Shown piece by piece: positions 10,477 through 22,197 of a DNA stretch of 64,000 nucleotides. The first letter of the stretch is position 1, and the number at the start of each line of letters is the position of its first letter. The DNA is from Escallonia rubra (lineage: Eukaryota; Streptophyta; Magnoliopsida; Escalloniales; Escalloniaceae): contig JAVXUO010002549.1 of the NCBI GenBank assembly GCA_033065855.1, forward strand, positions 235,024-299,023, written 5' to 3'. The translations under genes were made by a program, and so were the position numbers. The notes under the pieces are model-generated. The model saw only the letters and a program-made list of their open reading frames with translations, ran no database searches and had not been told where the DNA came from.

Positions 10477-13400
10477 TTAGTTAATAGTCTTGAAGTTTAT
10501 TTCGATGCGGAGTATATGTGCAATCTTATTCCACTCTGGCCCACTTCCCTTGGCACATCGTGCTTCCAGCAATGGGCAATCACCTATATCCAGTTCTTCT
10601 AATTTGCTAAGGCGCTTCATCGCTTCCACAGAGGGCATCTTCGTCAGTTTGCTACAGTCGAAAATACGCAGCTCATTAAGAGATGAGAGATTGCCTAGCC
10701 ACCCCGGGCGCGCCTCCAATCCAGGAAAGTGCAATAAATACAGTTCCTTCAAGGCATAGAGTTGCTCAAGTTGGACGGGCAGAGACTTGAGCATAGGCCA
10801 CCCGCACAGCTCTAAAAACTCCAGGGACGAGACACAAGCGCCACTGGCAGAGGAAGAGGAAGGCCAGGGAAAATAATTAAGCTCCTCTGAGAAGCCACCT
10901 ATTGTCAACCATCTAAGACTGGTTAGGCATCTCAAATCCATAGTTGATTTCAAAGCAGGGCAATCCCTTATGCCCAATGTTTGGAGAGATGTGCAATCTT
11001 GCAGTCCTCTAGGTAAAGAAGTTAAGATTTTACATCTTGAAATTTGCAGCCTCTCGAGAGATTTGAGACGGTGTACGTCTGGGAACGCCTTTAGCTTAGG
11101 GCAGCTATCTACACACAAATCTACAAGAGATGAAAGTGTTTTTAGTCCCTTCGGTAACCGAATTAGCTTTTTAAAATCTCCAATTCGTATTGTCCGAAGA
11201 GACGTGAGAAGGAGCGTATCTGGAAAGACACTTAACTCTTGGATGCCTTCTATCCTTAAGCTCTCAAGGGAAACAAGGGATTCCAACCCTTTTGGTAAAC
11301 ATGTCAGCTTTCTACACTCCTCCAGGCTAAAGTTTTTAAGAGAAGTGAGTCCGCCTATTTCATCTGAAATGGAAGTCAAATCCCCGCATTCATTTATACG
11401 TAGTGTCTCAAGCGCCACAAGTTTCTGTATAGGCAAGTACGAAAAGTTAGGACAGTTCCAGATCTGCAAGTTCTTTAGTGATATATTCCTTCCCAGCAAC
11501 TCTTCCATTAATAACTGAAGATCTGAACCATTGACAAAACGCATAACCAGAGAGGTGAGAGTGGTCAGTTTGCAGCTCATCTTTTGCAGCACTGCAGCAA
11601 CATTGATTCCGCGAATTGATAGGTCTTTAATGGCTGGGAAATGGCTTGGAACCATTGACAACTTGGGAATCCTTTTAAGCTCCAACACATCGAGGCAAGG
11701 AAACACCTTCACAGACGGAGAGGGATGCACAGCTTCGAGCCATTCCTCTAGACCAGGCAGATTTCTTAGACACAAACTTGTCAATGCCGGAAACATTGCA
11801 CCTCCAGCACTAACACCCCTACCACTACCGGTTGCACCTTCAGCATTAGGACCATAAAATTCAGCACCAATACGTTTGACATTACACAAATTTTCTATGT
11901 GAATAAACTTGAGACAAATAAGGTGCCCAAGTGTTGGGATCTGCTCAGAACTTCTGCAGTACTTAAGCTTGATATAAACCAAGTTCTGAAGCACCACTGA
12001 TGATTTACTCGGCATCATCATCCACGATGAAAAGTTTTTCCCCCTGAAGTTTTGACCTGTCAACCTTTTCAGACTTGAGTGAGTAGTGATACCTTCTAGC
12101 ACCTTCTCACCAGTGTTCCATTCTTCAGAGAAAACCTCGTCGGTGTTCTCTTCTTCTGAGAAAACCTCGTCGGTGTTCCCTTCTTCTGAGAAAACCTCGT
12201 CGGTGTTCCCTTTTTCTGAGAAAACCTCGTCCGTGTTCTCCTCTTCTCCGCCACTCCAGTGAAATTGCAAAGCATTGATGTGTGACTTCTTCAACAGATT
12301 TGCTTTTTTGGCTTCTTCTGTTGTTCTCACATCCTCAAGCCCAAAAATCTTCAATTTACCTTTGAGGTCGTTCAGGCCTCCTAGATCCTCGATTTGGCAT
12401 CCCTTGTCTCGACTCACAACAAAAAAGGGTAAAGTCTGAAGACAAGTCATTTGCCCTATCCCATCAATCGTATAGGGTCCGGTCAATAGGCCAAACTCAA
12501 AAATAAAATGTCGCAAGTTGATCAAGTTCCCAAACTTTTCAGGAACTCCTGTCAGATACCTCACTCTCAAGGTTTGCAAATTGTAGAGCTTATTAATGGA
12601 AACTGGCAGTGTCTCGACATTGGTCTTTGAGATGTTGAGATATCTCAAGTGTTTCAGCTTCCCTATAGACTTTGGTAACTTTTCCATATCGTGGTTAATC
12701 AGAACAAGAGCACGCAGGTGGGTGAAGTTTGCTAACATGTTTTTTGGGAGATTGCAATGTAACAATTTTGTTTTGACTCTTGGAAAAGTTGCTTTTGAGC
12801 TTGCCGGTGTATTTGCTTCTCCAAGATCCAATGATAAATGTACAGCCTCAGAATTCTCATCCACCTTGTTGGCCTTCAGTGTTGCACAATAACCATCGGA
12901 TGTATGGGTTGCAAGATCATGCACGAGGTCATGCATCTTGCAACTAGTAATGCTGTCAAACTCATCCTTCACTACATCTTGCAGGAATGAATTCCACAGT
13001 AAAATGTCAAAATAATTGCTTCCGACATCCTCCATCATCAAATGGTTTCTTTCAGAAGGATGAAGCAATCCTAAGGCCATCCAAAGATGTATTAAGTTCT
13101 CCTTGTTAATTTCAGAATCTTTTGGTAGAATAGAACAGTATGCAAAACATTGTTTCAAGGAGGATGATGGCAAATGGTCATAACTCAACTTCAAGATGGG
13201 CCAAATGTCTCCAGTTTCATTCGCCGGTAATTCCCACAACTGACTATGTTGGACCGCCAACCACTCAGGTTTAGACTTCTTAGAGTACATTAAACCTCCT
13301 ACAACCTTGATCGCCAATGGCACGCCCCTACACTTTTTCACAATCTCTCTGCCAATCTCTACCAAATCACTAGTCTCAACTGCTCCACCATTTGCAAATG

Positions 13401-14433
13401 CTTTTGGCTTGAACATTATCCAACTATCATCATCTGACAAATGTTTTAATGGATAAGTAAGAGATATCATAGTTGAAGCAACTTTACTACTGCGAGTGGT
13501 TACCAGAACTTTGCTCTCACTAGATCCACCTATTTCGAGCAGAGCATCTCTCAATGACTCCCATTTCTCAGGAATCTCATTCCACACGTCATCCAATACA
13601 ACCAAATATTTCTTTCCATTCAGATGTTTCCGAAGTTCTTTCAGGATTCCTCCCATGTTTGACAACTGGGGGTTAGTTTGTGTGAGAGATTGCCCCATCT
13701 CATTCAAAATCCGCTTGTCCAAAAAATCATCGGATACAGAAACCCATATAAATTCATCGAAATGCCTAACCACCTTGTCGTTTTTGTATATCAGCTTAGC
13801 AAGGGTCGTCTTGCCTTGGCCGGGCATTCCTACTATAGAGATGACTGGAAAACCGTTTTTATTTTTTGGCATAAGCAGCATGTCTGCTACCATAGACATA
13901 TCAGCATCCCTTCCCACAATAACTTCTGAATCACCTAGCCCCGGGTGAGTTACCGGGACTTCTTGATTTCCAGTACCCGCAGAGCTATTTAACAGGTCCA
14001 CGGGCTTAAGTCCAATCGCATTGGCTTCTTTGTAAATGTCATCCAGTGACAAGTTGATTGCCTTAATTTTGTGAGCTATCTTGAAACGAAATAAAAGTGG
14101 GTTGTTCGAGGCAGAAAACAAATCACGTACCTTGTACTCCTTTCGATCTCTTACGACCACCTGCCGCCTCAGAAGTTCGTACGAAAACTCATCCAACACA
14201 GTGTCAGCATCGTATGCCACGGCGTTGAGACTTTTCAGCCATGTTTTCACGGCCTTCAGCGTCAACTGCTTGCTCTCGGCGTCAGAAAGCAAGTCTTGAA
14301 TCATCTTCAGCGTTTCAGCTAGCCTTTTGAGCTCCCCCTTGAAACCCCGAGCAAGATTTGCCTCATTAGCTACAAGCGATAGCACCTTGCTCAGGATCCC
14401 TTTTGAAGCGTCAATGAGGAGAGTTTCAGCCAT
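10477..14433 (-). CDS. CC-NB-ARC-LRR (CNL) disease resistance protein, RGA-like
   Basis: This is an intracellular immune receptor of the nucleotide-binding leucine-rich-repeat class; the group recognises pathogen effectors and triggers defence. The 1318 codons are uninterrupted and intronless. An Rx-type coiled-coil covers about residues 1-130, with the DADTVLDEF form of the EDVID motif near 75-83. The NB-ARC shows the P-loop GMPGQGKTT (202-210), [15 protein letters not shown], kinase-2 [10 protein letters not shown] (276-285), RNBS-B VLVTTR, GLPL as GVPLAI (370-375), [14 protein letters not shown] and an intact MHD (500-502). Leucine-rich repeats run from about 555 to 1290. Residues about 731-771 hold an acidic [10 protein letters not shown] repeat that interrupts the LRR. 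Length and motif order suit an R1/RGA-like CNL, and every key motif is present, so it is probably functional. The specificity cannot be read from sequence. Confidence 0.96.
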   Translation of the reverse strand: MAETLLIDASKGILSKVLSLVANEANLARGFKGELKRLAETLKMIQDLLSDAESKQLTLKAVKTWLKSLNAVAYDADTVLDEFSYELLRRQVVVRDRKEYKVRDLFSASNNPLLFRFKIAHKIKAINLSLDDIYKEANAIGLKPVDLLNSSAGTGNQEVPVTHPGLGDSEVIVGRDADMSMVADMLLMPKNKNGFPVISIVGMPGQGKTTLAKLIYKNDKVVRHFDEFIWVSVSDDFLDKRILNEMGQSLTQTNPQLSNMGGILKELRKHLNGKKYLVVLDDVWNEIPEKWESLRDALLEIGGSSESKVLVTTRSSKVASTMISLTYPLKHLSDDDSWIMFKPKAFANGGAVETSDLVEIGREIVKKCRGVPLAIKVVGGLMYSKKSKPEWLAVQHSQLWELPANETGDIWPILKLSYDHLPSSSLKQCFAYCSILPKDSEINKENLIHLWMALGLLHPSERNHLMMEDVGSNYFDILLWNSFLQDVVKDEFDSITSCKMHDLVHDLATHTSDGYCATLKANKVDENSEAVHLSLDLGEANTPASSKATFPRVKTKLLHCNLPKNMLANFTHLRALVLINHDMEKLPKSIGKLKHLRYLNISKTNVETLPVSINKLYNLQTLRVRYLTGVPEKFGNLINLRHFIFEFGLLTGPYTIDGIGQMTCLQTLPFFVVSRDKGCQIEDLGGLNDLKGKLKIFGLEDVRTTEEAKKANLLKKSHINALQFHWSGGEEENTDEVFSEKGNTDEVFSEEGNTDEVFSEEENTDEVFSEEWNTGEKVLEGITTHSSLKRLTGQNFRGKNFSSWMMMPSKSSVVLQNLVYIKLKYCRSSEQIPTLGHLICLKFIHIENLCNVKRIGAEFYGPNAEGATGSGRGVSAGGAMFPALTSLCLRNLPGLEEWLEAVHPSPSVKVFPCLDVLELKRIPKLSMVPSHFPAIKDLSIRGINVAAVLQKMSCKLTTLTSLVMRFVNGSDLQLLMEELLGRNISLKNLQIWNCPNFSYLPIQKLVALETLRINECGDLTSISDEIGGLTSLKNFSLEECRKLTCLPKGLESLVSLESLRIEGIQELSVFPDTLLLTSLRTIRIGDFKKLIRLPKGLKTLSSLVDLCVDSCPKLKAFPDVHRLKSLERLQISRCKILTSLPRGLQDCTSLQTLGIRDCPALKSTMDLRCLTSLRWLTIGGFSEELNYFPWPSSSSASGACVSSLEFLELCGWPMLKSLPVQLEQLYALKELYLLHFPGLEARPGWLGNLSSLNELRIFDCSKLTKMPSVEAMKRLSKLEELDIGDCPLLEARCAKGSGPEWNKIAHILRIEINFKTIN
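12121..12240 (-). repeat. In-frame 30-bp minisatellite (4 copies) inside the NLR LRR
   Basis: Four head-to-tail 30-bp units (12121, 12151, 12181, 12211) encode the decapeptide NTDEVFSEE plus G, E, W or K. Units 2 and 3 are identical and the outer two differ by one to four bases. A degenerate fifth unit, NTGEKVLEG, follows and corresponds to the sequence RGA-type NLRs normally have at this place. The array is a multiple of three and does not disturb the frame. Confidence 0.95.
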
Positions 14434-14588
14434 TATGCAACCTTTTCTCCAACTGCCAAGTCTAAATTAGATGAAGGAATGGCCACACAATTTGAGAACT
14501 TTTTGCTCTTGATGACAGAGGGCAATGTCAACTAGTACTACTCATAGAGTTGACGAAGAACAAGTCTTCAAGAGCTTGCCAATTTTTT

Positions 14589-14862
14589 ATGAAGAGGAGA
14601 TCCACAATAGAAGGAGAAGTGTCGTTAACACGAGCTCAAGTACAAATGCAAGTGGCAATAAGGAATGTGGAGTCATGTGGAGTCATGTGGAGTCAGGTGC
14701 CGATGACGAGGTTCAATGCATACAGACCACCAAGTATGAAGAGGAGATCCACCATAGGAGAAGTGTCAAGTATAAATTTTAAAATTTCAAGTGGCATTAA
14801 AGAATAAAGAGACATGTGGAGAGTGAGGTGCCATGACGAGGTTCAATGCATACAGACCATGT
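14589..14862. repeat. 147-bp tandem duplication upstream of the NLR start
   Basis: The unit ATGAAGAGGAGATCCAC begins at 14589 and again at 14736. Shared blocks include GGAGAAGTGTC, CAAGTGGCA and GACGAGGTTCAATGCATAC. A smaller triplication of GTGGAGTCAT sits inside unit 1 near 14668-14693. It lies 150-430 bp upstream of the NLR initiator ATG (14433), in its presumed promoter or 5' leader. Confidence 0.8.
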
Positions 14863-16522
14863 GATTCTGTTTTTCTAATCCCCCATGCGCAAATTCTCTA
14901 CTTCGTTTTATAAGTTAAGATATTTGATTAAAAAAAACAACAATTTTGGATACCTTTTTTATACACAGGTTTCTTTTTTGAAAACACTAAACATAAAAAC
15001 TATGACAAGGTAGCCTAAGCAACACTTATCTTTGTTTCCTAGCGTTAGTTATGAGTGGATTACTTCATGTTTCAACAAATTTCTCTAACCTCAAGGATTG
15101 ATGGAGTTGCAAAGGTCCTTGAGGAAAAACCTCAAGGTCTCGAGTTCGAATTTCTATACCAACAGGCCATATAAATTATAATTTTGATTATTCTAAAACT
15201 AAGAAAAGTATTTCTCTTTCTCACGCGACTTTTATCAACAACATACACAATTCCTAATCCTAAGTACCGATACGTTATACGCATCAACATATATCGTAAT
15301 TTCTCTGAGCGGATGTCTGTGGTGAGTAGAAAAGCGTTGTCCACATGAATCGGTTAGCCCCTCCTCGAAGTTGAGTTGGGCATTGCGGGGGGTAAAGTTT
15401 CGATAGCACGGCTGATATGGTGATGTTCAGATACCCTTTAAAAACTAATATAGGATCACAATATAATCTTGTTGTGTTAATTGAAATGGCGCTCATAGAC
15501 TTTTTATAGTTTCTATCATAAAGTTCACCTCACTTTCAACCCACATCTTAATATGAGATTACTAGCTACCACAGTACCCGAGCTGTGTTCGAGAAGCTAA
15601 AACATGGTATCTTAAAAATCGGATAGATAGATAAGTAAGTTATCTAAATACATAATGTAGGTATTAATAGATGCTTGTTTCTAATTAGATTAAGAAGAAT
15701 ATACCAATGCGTTGGTAGTAGATCAATACTAATAACGTACCCTTATAACAATGATAATGATGTAACATTAATCATAGGTAGTATTAATTATGAAAAATTT
15801 AGCCGTAAAATCTCCCTCATGTCATGCTTTATTCTTATGACGTACATTAACATAGAAAAAATGAAGCAGTGCACTGATGGTGAACAAAGGCTCTCTCCTT
15901 TTACCAAACGTAAGAGTGACGTCTCCTTACGGAAAGGATATATAGGAATATCAGAATATGCATTGACCAAGAAAATTTATCTCATATAAATTTCTATGTG
16001 AAGCTATAACTTTCTCCATACTATTTTAACTACCTTTGTGACAAATGAGATAAATCCACAATTTTTTAGTGGTTCTTATCATTTGGGGAATGCTTGTTAG
16101 TTAAGCTTTACTCATTCACTTTCGGTGCCAAAAGAAGAATAAAAAGATAAATTTATACTCTCGAGTCCTTCATTAAGATAAATCATAAATATTTGAAAAG
16201 CACCAGTACGTACTAAAATAAATTACTATATAATTTTTAAATGAAGCTACAACGTTTTTACATAACAATGCATTCACCCTTAGTTGGTCATTATTATGAT
16301 ATACTAATACTGCTAATAAAGGGTAATCAATTAGTGTGATGTGCATGCGATAACAACATATTATAGCACAATATTCAATTAACAGGTTCTAATACAATGT
16401 ACTTAGGAAAATTAAATAAGACAATTAGATAATATTCTATTTAAAATATCCAATTTTAAGTAATGTGAGAGTGCAGAATGAAAAGATGACATATGGCGCA
16501 AAAACCAGCATTGAACTCATAC
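14863..16522. other. AT-rich intergenic DNA, with possible SINE-like box
   Basis: No gene is supported. Around 15124-15155 a CCTCAAGGTCTCGAGTTCGAA phrase resembles a tRNA B box, and CCTTGAGG/CCTCAAGG form a small inverted repeat there, so a SINE fragment is possible. From about 16150 the sequence takes on the same AT-rich character as the array at 19620-22080. Confidence 0.3.
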
Positions 16523-16524
16523 AT

Positions 16525-16525
16525 A

Positions 16526-16568
<43 letters not shown>
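16525..16568. repeat. (TG)n(TA)n microsatellite
   Basis: A run of TG dinucleotides passes into a run of TA that ends directly at the left end of the foldback element. A matching TA run resumes at 19598. The element therefore inserted into a TA microsatellite. Confidence 0.9.
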
Positions 16569-16569
<1 letters not shown>

Positions 16570-17160
16570 GGGAGCTGATCCACGTCTACCGGTGGGAAAA
16601 ACATTATTTCTCCACCGAATCGCTGCTTGTAGCAGCGATTGAATAAAAAAGCAAAAACCCAATCGCAACTCTTTCTTGCGATTGGAATTATTGAAACAAA
16701 AATCCAATCGCAACAAAGAGTTGCGATTGGAATTATTGGAGCAAAAATCCAATCGCAACTCTTTCTTGCGATTGGCTTTTTGTCCTTTTTCTCCCCCCGT
16801 GGTCAACAATCACGGCTCCCCCCTCGTGGCCCCCACCCCTCCTCCCCCCCCCCCCCCACCCCTCCTCCGGTCAACCTTCCCCCCCCCCCCCCCCGTGGCC
16901 CCCACCCCTCCTTTCCCCCGTCCGTTATTTTTTTGTGTGCATTCGGGCACATAATTTTCCCGAAAGAGAAAGAGAAAAGGGCCCCACCCCTCCACCCCCC
17001 CCTTGGCCCCCACCCCATTGTCCTTTCCCCCCATGATGCCCCCCTTCCCCCCACGTGTCATTTCCCCCCCTCCCCCCACCCCCACGTGTCATTTCCCCCT
17101 TCCCCCACCCTACTGCTCACTCACGGGCACAATTCCACTGTGTCTTCTTTCTTATTTTTC

Positions 17161-18614
17161 GGAATGGCCCGAATTCCTGGGGAATGGAACTTCCCAACAT
17201 CCTAGGGTTCTCAAAAAAGTTTCGCGCGAAAATCGCGCTAGCTTGATATTTTAAATTACACTGCGAAGTTACAAGGTTGCGCGTATAAGTTAACCCCTTT
17301 CCAGAGTTTGGAAAAATCTGATATTTTTACCTGATACAGATCTTTTAGAAATAATTAGGGTCTCTTTTTTGCACTTTGGCAAAATCTAACTCTAGCTATT
17401 TTTTATAAATTCGTGAAAAACTGTCTAATTAAGTTTTCACCTTTAGCGACATTTAATCCCCGCAAATCGGCTTCAAATCTGCCTTTCAGGTGCTGTGCTT
17501 ACATTTATAGACTGAAAAGTCGTTTCAAAAACTTGACACCGTAAAATTACAAAAATACCCCTCTCAGGGCGGCAAATTACCAAAATGCCCCCTAGCATCA
17601 GGAAAAATCTCAAAAGTGCTTTAAGATGCTATTTTAAGGTTCCTGAACTGATTCGTGATCTAAAAAGTATTTTACGGGATTTTTCGCCCAAAAATCCCGA
17701 ACCGGTGTCCTGACCGAGCGCTTAAAAGCCCGTTCGGCAAAACAATTGCTAACGGCTTCGGAATTGCCCGAATTCCTGGGGAATGGAACTTCCCACTATC
17801 CTAGGGTTCTCAAAAAAGTTTCACGCGAAATCGCGATAGCTTGATATTTTAAATTACACTGCGAAGTTACAAGGTTGCGCGTATCAGTTAACCCGTTTTC
17901 AGTCTTTGGAACATTCTGAAATTTTTTCCTGATACACTTATTTTAAAAATAACTAGGGTCTTTTGTTTGCACTTTCGCAAAATCTAGCTCTAGCTATTTT
18001 TTATAAATTCGTGAAAAACTGTCTAATTAAGTTTTCACCTTTAGCGACATTTATTCCCCGCAATCAGCTTCAAATCAGCCTTTCAGGTCTTTTGCTTACA
18101 TTTATGGATTGAAAAGTCATTTCAAAAACTTGACACGGTAAAATTACCAAAATACCCCTCTCGGGGCGGCAAATTATCAAAATGCCCCCTGGCATCAGGA
18201 AAAATCTCAAAAGTGCTTTAAGATGCTATTTTAAGCTTCTTGAGTTCATTCTTGATCTAAAAAGTATTTTACGGATTTTTCGCCCAAAAATTCCGAACTG
18301 GTGTTTGAATCGAGCGCTTAAAAGCCCGTTCGGCAAAATAATTGCTAACGGCTTTGGAATGGCCCGAATTCCTGGGAAATGGAACTTCCCAACATCCTAG
18401 GGTTCTCAAAAAAGTTTCGCGCGAAATCGCGCTAGCTTGATATTTTAAATTACACTGCAAAGTTACAAGGTTGCGCGTATCAGTTTACCCGTTTTCAGTC
18501 TTTGGAAATATATGAAATTTTTACCTGATACAGATATTTTAAAAATAACTAGGGTCTCTTTTTTTCACTTTGGCAAAATCTAGCTCTAGCTATTTTTTAT
18601 AAATTCGTGAAAAA
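17161..18614. repeat. 597-bp tandem repeat, about 2.4 copies
   Basis: The units start at 17161, 17759 and 18356, each with a GCCCGAATTCCTGGG phrase. They share CCTAGGGTTCTC, GCGCGAAATCGCG, AAATTACACTGC, TTTTCACCTTTAGCGAC, AAAATACCCCTCTC and AAAATGCCCCCT. The third copy stops after TATAAATTCGTGAAAAA. The sequence differs in composition from the flanking arms and is not coding. It may be a captured LTR or UTR piece that was then amplified; the origin is unknown. Confidence 0.9.
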
Positions 18615-18976
18615 TCCTAATTTTGACGCCCTAAAAAATCGCTATTTTCGAATCTTTCGAATGTAATACCCCGATTTGTAAAAACGTAATTTTGACGCCC
18701 TAAACACGAATTTTAGACTATGGTAAGAACAATTTAAGCGTAACACAATTTAAACAATCAATTGGTAAGAACAATTTGAAATTAACATTGAATTATAAGA
18801 AAATTCAAAATACTTACTTGTTTTGACTTGAAACAAATGACGAAAAATCCACCGATCTTCTAGCGGTTATCCACCGATCTTCTAGCGTAAAAAATTTTTG
18901 TTTGTATTGTTGTGGAGATTATGTAGGTGAGATATGGAGAATGAGGAGATTGGAAGAAATGGTTCGGGGAGGGGGA

Positions 18977-18983
18977 TTTTATA
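18977..18983 (-). promoter_or_regulatory. Candidate TATA box and leader inside the foldback element
   Basis: On the minus strand CTCTATAAAATCCCC is followed by a pyrimidine-rich, ATG-free leader of about 160 nt and then a strong splice donor, CAAGTAAGTA, at 18820-18811. This layout fits a TATA promoter with a non-coding first exon reading into the tandem repeats. No coding exon follows, so the transcript, if any, would be non-coding. Confidence 0.35.
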
Positions 18984-19599
18984 GAGAAAAGAAGTGAGGG
19001 AAAAATAAGAAAGAAGACAGAGTGGAATTGTGCCCGTGAGTGAGCAGTAGGGTGGGGGAAGGGGGAAATGACACGTGGGGGTGGGGGGGAGGGGGGAAAT
19101 GACACGTGGGGGGAAGGGGGGCATCACGGGGGGAAAGGGGCATCACGGGGGGAAAGGACAATGGGGTGGGGGCCAAGGGAGGGGGTGGAGGGGTGGGGCC
19201 CTTTTCTCTTTCACTTTCGGGAAAATTATGTGCCCGAATGCACACAAAAAAATAAAGGAGGGGTGGGGGCCACGGGGGGGGGGGGGGGGGAATGAAGGTT
19301 GACCGGATGAGGGGTGGGGGGGAGGAGGGGTAGGGGCCACGAGGGGGGAGCCGTGATTGTTGACCACGGGGGGAGAAAAAAAGGACAAAAAGCCAATCGC
19401 AAGAAAGATTTGCGATTGGATTTTTGCTCCAATAATTCCAATCGCAACTCTTTGTTGCGATTGGATTTTTGTTTCAATAATTCCAATCGCAAGAAAGAGT
19501 TGCGATTGGGTTTTTGCTTTTTTATTCAATCGCTGCTACAAGCAGCGGTTCGGTGGAAAATAACGTTTTTCCCACCGGTATATGTGGATCAGCCCCCAT

Positions 19600-22100
19600 A
19601 TATATATATATATATATATATATTACATTATAATAAAATTAAATTAACTGAAATATAATTTTTTTATTATAAATCTCATATGATATGTTTGTTTTCTATA
19701 TCCATGAATTTTTAACATCATATGAAAGAATTAATTTTTAAGGACACGATAGTCAAAATTAAATCCTAATAAATTATTATATATATTTTTAGAATTAGTT
19801 CTCAAATTATATAAAGCTTTCTAATATAGCCCTAACATAGTTCCTACAAAACTAAAATATGGATCACATCCAAAATAATATTTGCATACCTTTAGATACA
19901 CCAGCATGTTTAGTATATAGCCTCAAATACTTTTCAAGTATTAAATTTATGAATAAGCTTTACTATTATTATAATTTAAATTGATAATAATTAGACAGTC
20001 ATTTGTTGGTCATGTGGTCCCACCCAGAAAATGATGGTCAATTTTTTATTTTATCAAAACAATTCTAAAAGCTATATTGATAAATATTTACATTGATACG
20101 GTAAACATATATTAAAATAAAATAAATATGAAATAATTGTTACATTATTTTTGTTACTCCAATCTCAATTGTAACGTCATTTTTTTTCTCTCTTTTATAT
20201 CTAATATGTTATTTTTGTTTTTTAGATATATGAATTTTCATATTCATATTAGAAAGTGCTTTTAAGGATACGATAGTTAATCTTAAGTTTTAATAAGTTA
20301 GTTCATTAATTAGTTAGAGTTTTAGAATGTTTAGAATTAATTTTTCAGTTATAGGCTTACTGATATGCAAATTAACTTATAAAGAAATAAGGATCTCATT
20401 CAAGATAATATTATTTTTATTTTGTAGATATATGAATTTATATATTAATATTACATAGTGGTTTTTAAGGATACAATAGTGATATCTTATTTTTGCATTT
20501 TAAAGATTTTTAAATGTTCTCAAATATGGTAATTAAGAATTATTTATATGGTTGCACCTCTTTTTTTTCTTCTAAGACATGTGTGATTTCTTTTCAAAAA
20601 TCTCATATATGCTTATATAGCCATTTTGTCGGTCATCCGGTCTTATCAAAGTAATTGTCCTTTAATTTAATTATTAATTTTACATATTATATAGATAATT
20701 TTTGGAATGACTATGTTATGTTAAATAAACATACATTTATTACATTACAATAAATTTACATTAATTGTAACATAGTCTTTTTCTTCTAAATTTCCATAAG
20801 TTATATTCTTTAGATACATGATTTTTCATCTTGGTATGAGAGGGTTGGCTTTTAGAACACGATACTCAAAATTAAATCCTAAAAAATTCGTATAATTAAA
20901 ATTTTAGCATTAGTTTTCGCATTATATAAGGCTTTCTCATATAGCCCTTATATAGTCATGTAAAATTAAATAAAGTTAAAAATAGGAATCAAATCCAAAA
21001 TAATATTTGCATACCTTTAGATATATAGACATGTTTAGTATATCGCCTTAATTCATTTTCAACTATCAGATTTATAAATAAGTTTTATCATTATTGTAGT
21101 TTTAATGAATAATAATTGTATAGTCATTTGCTATTTGTGTGGTTCCATCCAAAAAGTAATGTTAATTTTTTTATTTTATCAAAAGGATTCCAAAAGCTAA
21201 TATACTATATTTACAAATCATTACATCGATTAAGATACACAAATTTTATAATTTAAAACAATTAAATAACTATTATATTATTTTTATTGTTTCACTCTCA
21301 ATTGTAGCATCATTTTTTTCCTTCTAAATCTAGTATGTTATTTTCGCTTTAAAAATATATGAGTTTTTATATTCATTTTGGATAGTGATTTTAAAGATAC
21401 AATAGTCAAAATTAAGTCCTAATAAATAGTTCATTAATCAGTTAGAATGTTAGAACATTTAGAATTAGTTTTTCAATTACATAAGGCTTAGCAATATGAA
21501 AATTAACTTATCAATACATAAGAACCCCGTCCAAGATAATATTCTCAATTTTAGCATCATTTTTATTCTTTTCTAAATCTAGTATGTAATTTTTGTTTTA
21601 AGATATATGAGTTTTCTTTTTCATATTAAAGAATAGTTTTAAGGATAGAGTAGTCAAAATTAAGTTCTACTAAGTTAGTTCATAAATCAGTTAGAGCTTT
21701 AGAAAGTTTAGAATTCGTTTTTCAATTATATAAGGCTTAATAATATAGCAATTAACTTGTAAAGAAATAAGAACTCCATCCAAGATAATATTCTTAATAG
21801 TAACATCCTTTTTTTTTCCCTCTTTTAAATCTAGTATGTTATATATAGGTTTTTCTATTCATATTAGAGAGTAATTTTAAGAATACAATAGTCTAAATCA
21901 AGTCCTAATAAGTTCGTTTATCAATCAGTTAGAATTTCATAACATTTAGAGTTAGTTTTTCAATTATAGAAAGCTTAGTAATATGGAAATTAACTTATCA
22001 AGAAATAAGAACTCCATTCAAGATAATATTTTAAACTTTTAGTGACACTTATTATAGTTATAATTCATTTTTCACATTGAAAACATAATGTGTTTACGTG
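19600..22100. repeat. AT-rich higher-order tandem repeat
   Basis: A core like AAGGATACAATAGTCAAAAT followed by TAAGTCCTAATAA recurs near 19740, 20262, 20466, 20858, 21394, 21643 and 21888. Local spacing is about 245-250 bp at the right. A larger unit of about 1.12 kb repeats as well: the block TAATATTTGCATACCTTTAGA and its surroundings occur near 19885 and 21000. A TA microsatellite opens the array. The same family reappears at 52000-53450. No coding frame is present. Confidence 0.75.
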
Positions 22101-22197
22101 TTAAGAAAAGAAGTCATATATCTGTAATGATATGTCACGGAAAAAAGCTCTCGCTTCGCTTATTATATATTTATATGATATAAATTGTTAGAATTTT

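Larger units (their letters stand above)
16570..19597. mobile_element. 3-kb element with ~590-bp terminal inverted repeats (Mutator-like or foldback)
   Basis: The left end starts GGGAGCTGATCCAC and the right end closes with GTGGATCAGCCCCC. The inverted arms extend from 16570 to about 17158 and from about 19006 to 19597. Both arms carry GCGATTGG-AATTATTG repeats (CAATCGCAA boxes in both orientations), a pyrimidine-rich C-tract zone and a CACGTGTCATTTCCCCC phrase. Each arm holds matching short open frames that are probably not coding. The interior contains 2.4 copies of a 597-bp tandem repeat and a TATA-like promoter on the minus strand. No transposase was found. It sits in TA-repeat DNA, so the target duplication cannot be read. 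Confidence 0.85.

Noticed and set aside
15124-15160. tRNA gene or SINE suggested by GAGTTCGAA
   Set aside because: Only a B-box-like word is present, with no A box or cloverleaf, so neither a tRNA nor a full SINE can be supported.
16639-17205. 188-residue plus-strand ORF and its mirror on the minus strand (19143-19529)
   Set aside because: They are the two inverted arms of the same element read in opposite directions. The residues are dominated by C-tract-derived Pro and His, with no domain.
22139-22165. Possible Helitron 3' end (CTCGCTTCGC next to AT-rich DNA)
   Set aside because: There is no perfect GC hairpin with a CTRR end and no matching TC start at the other side.
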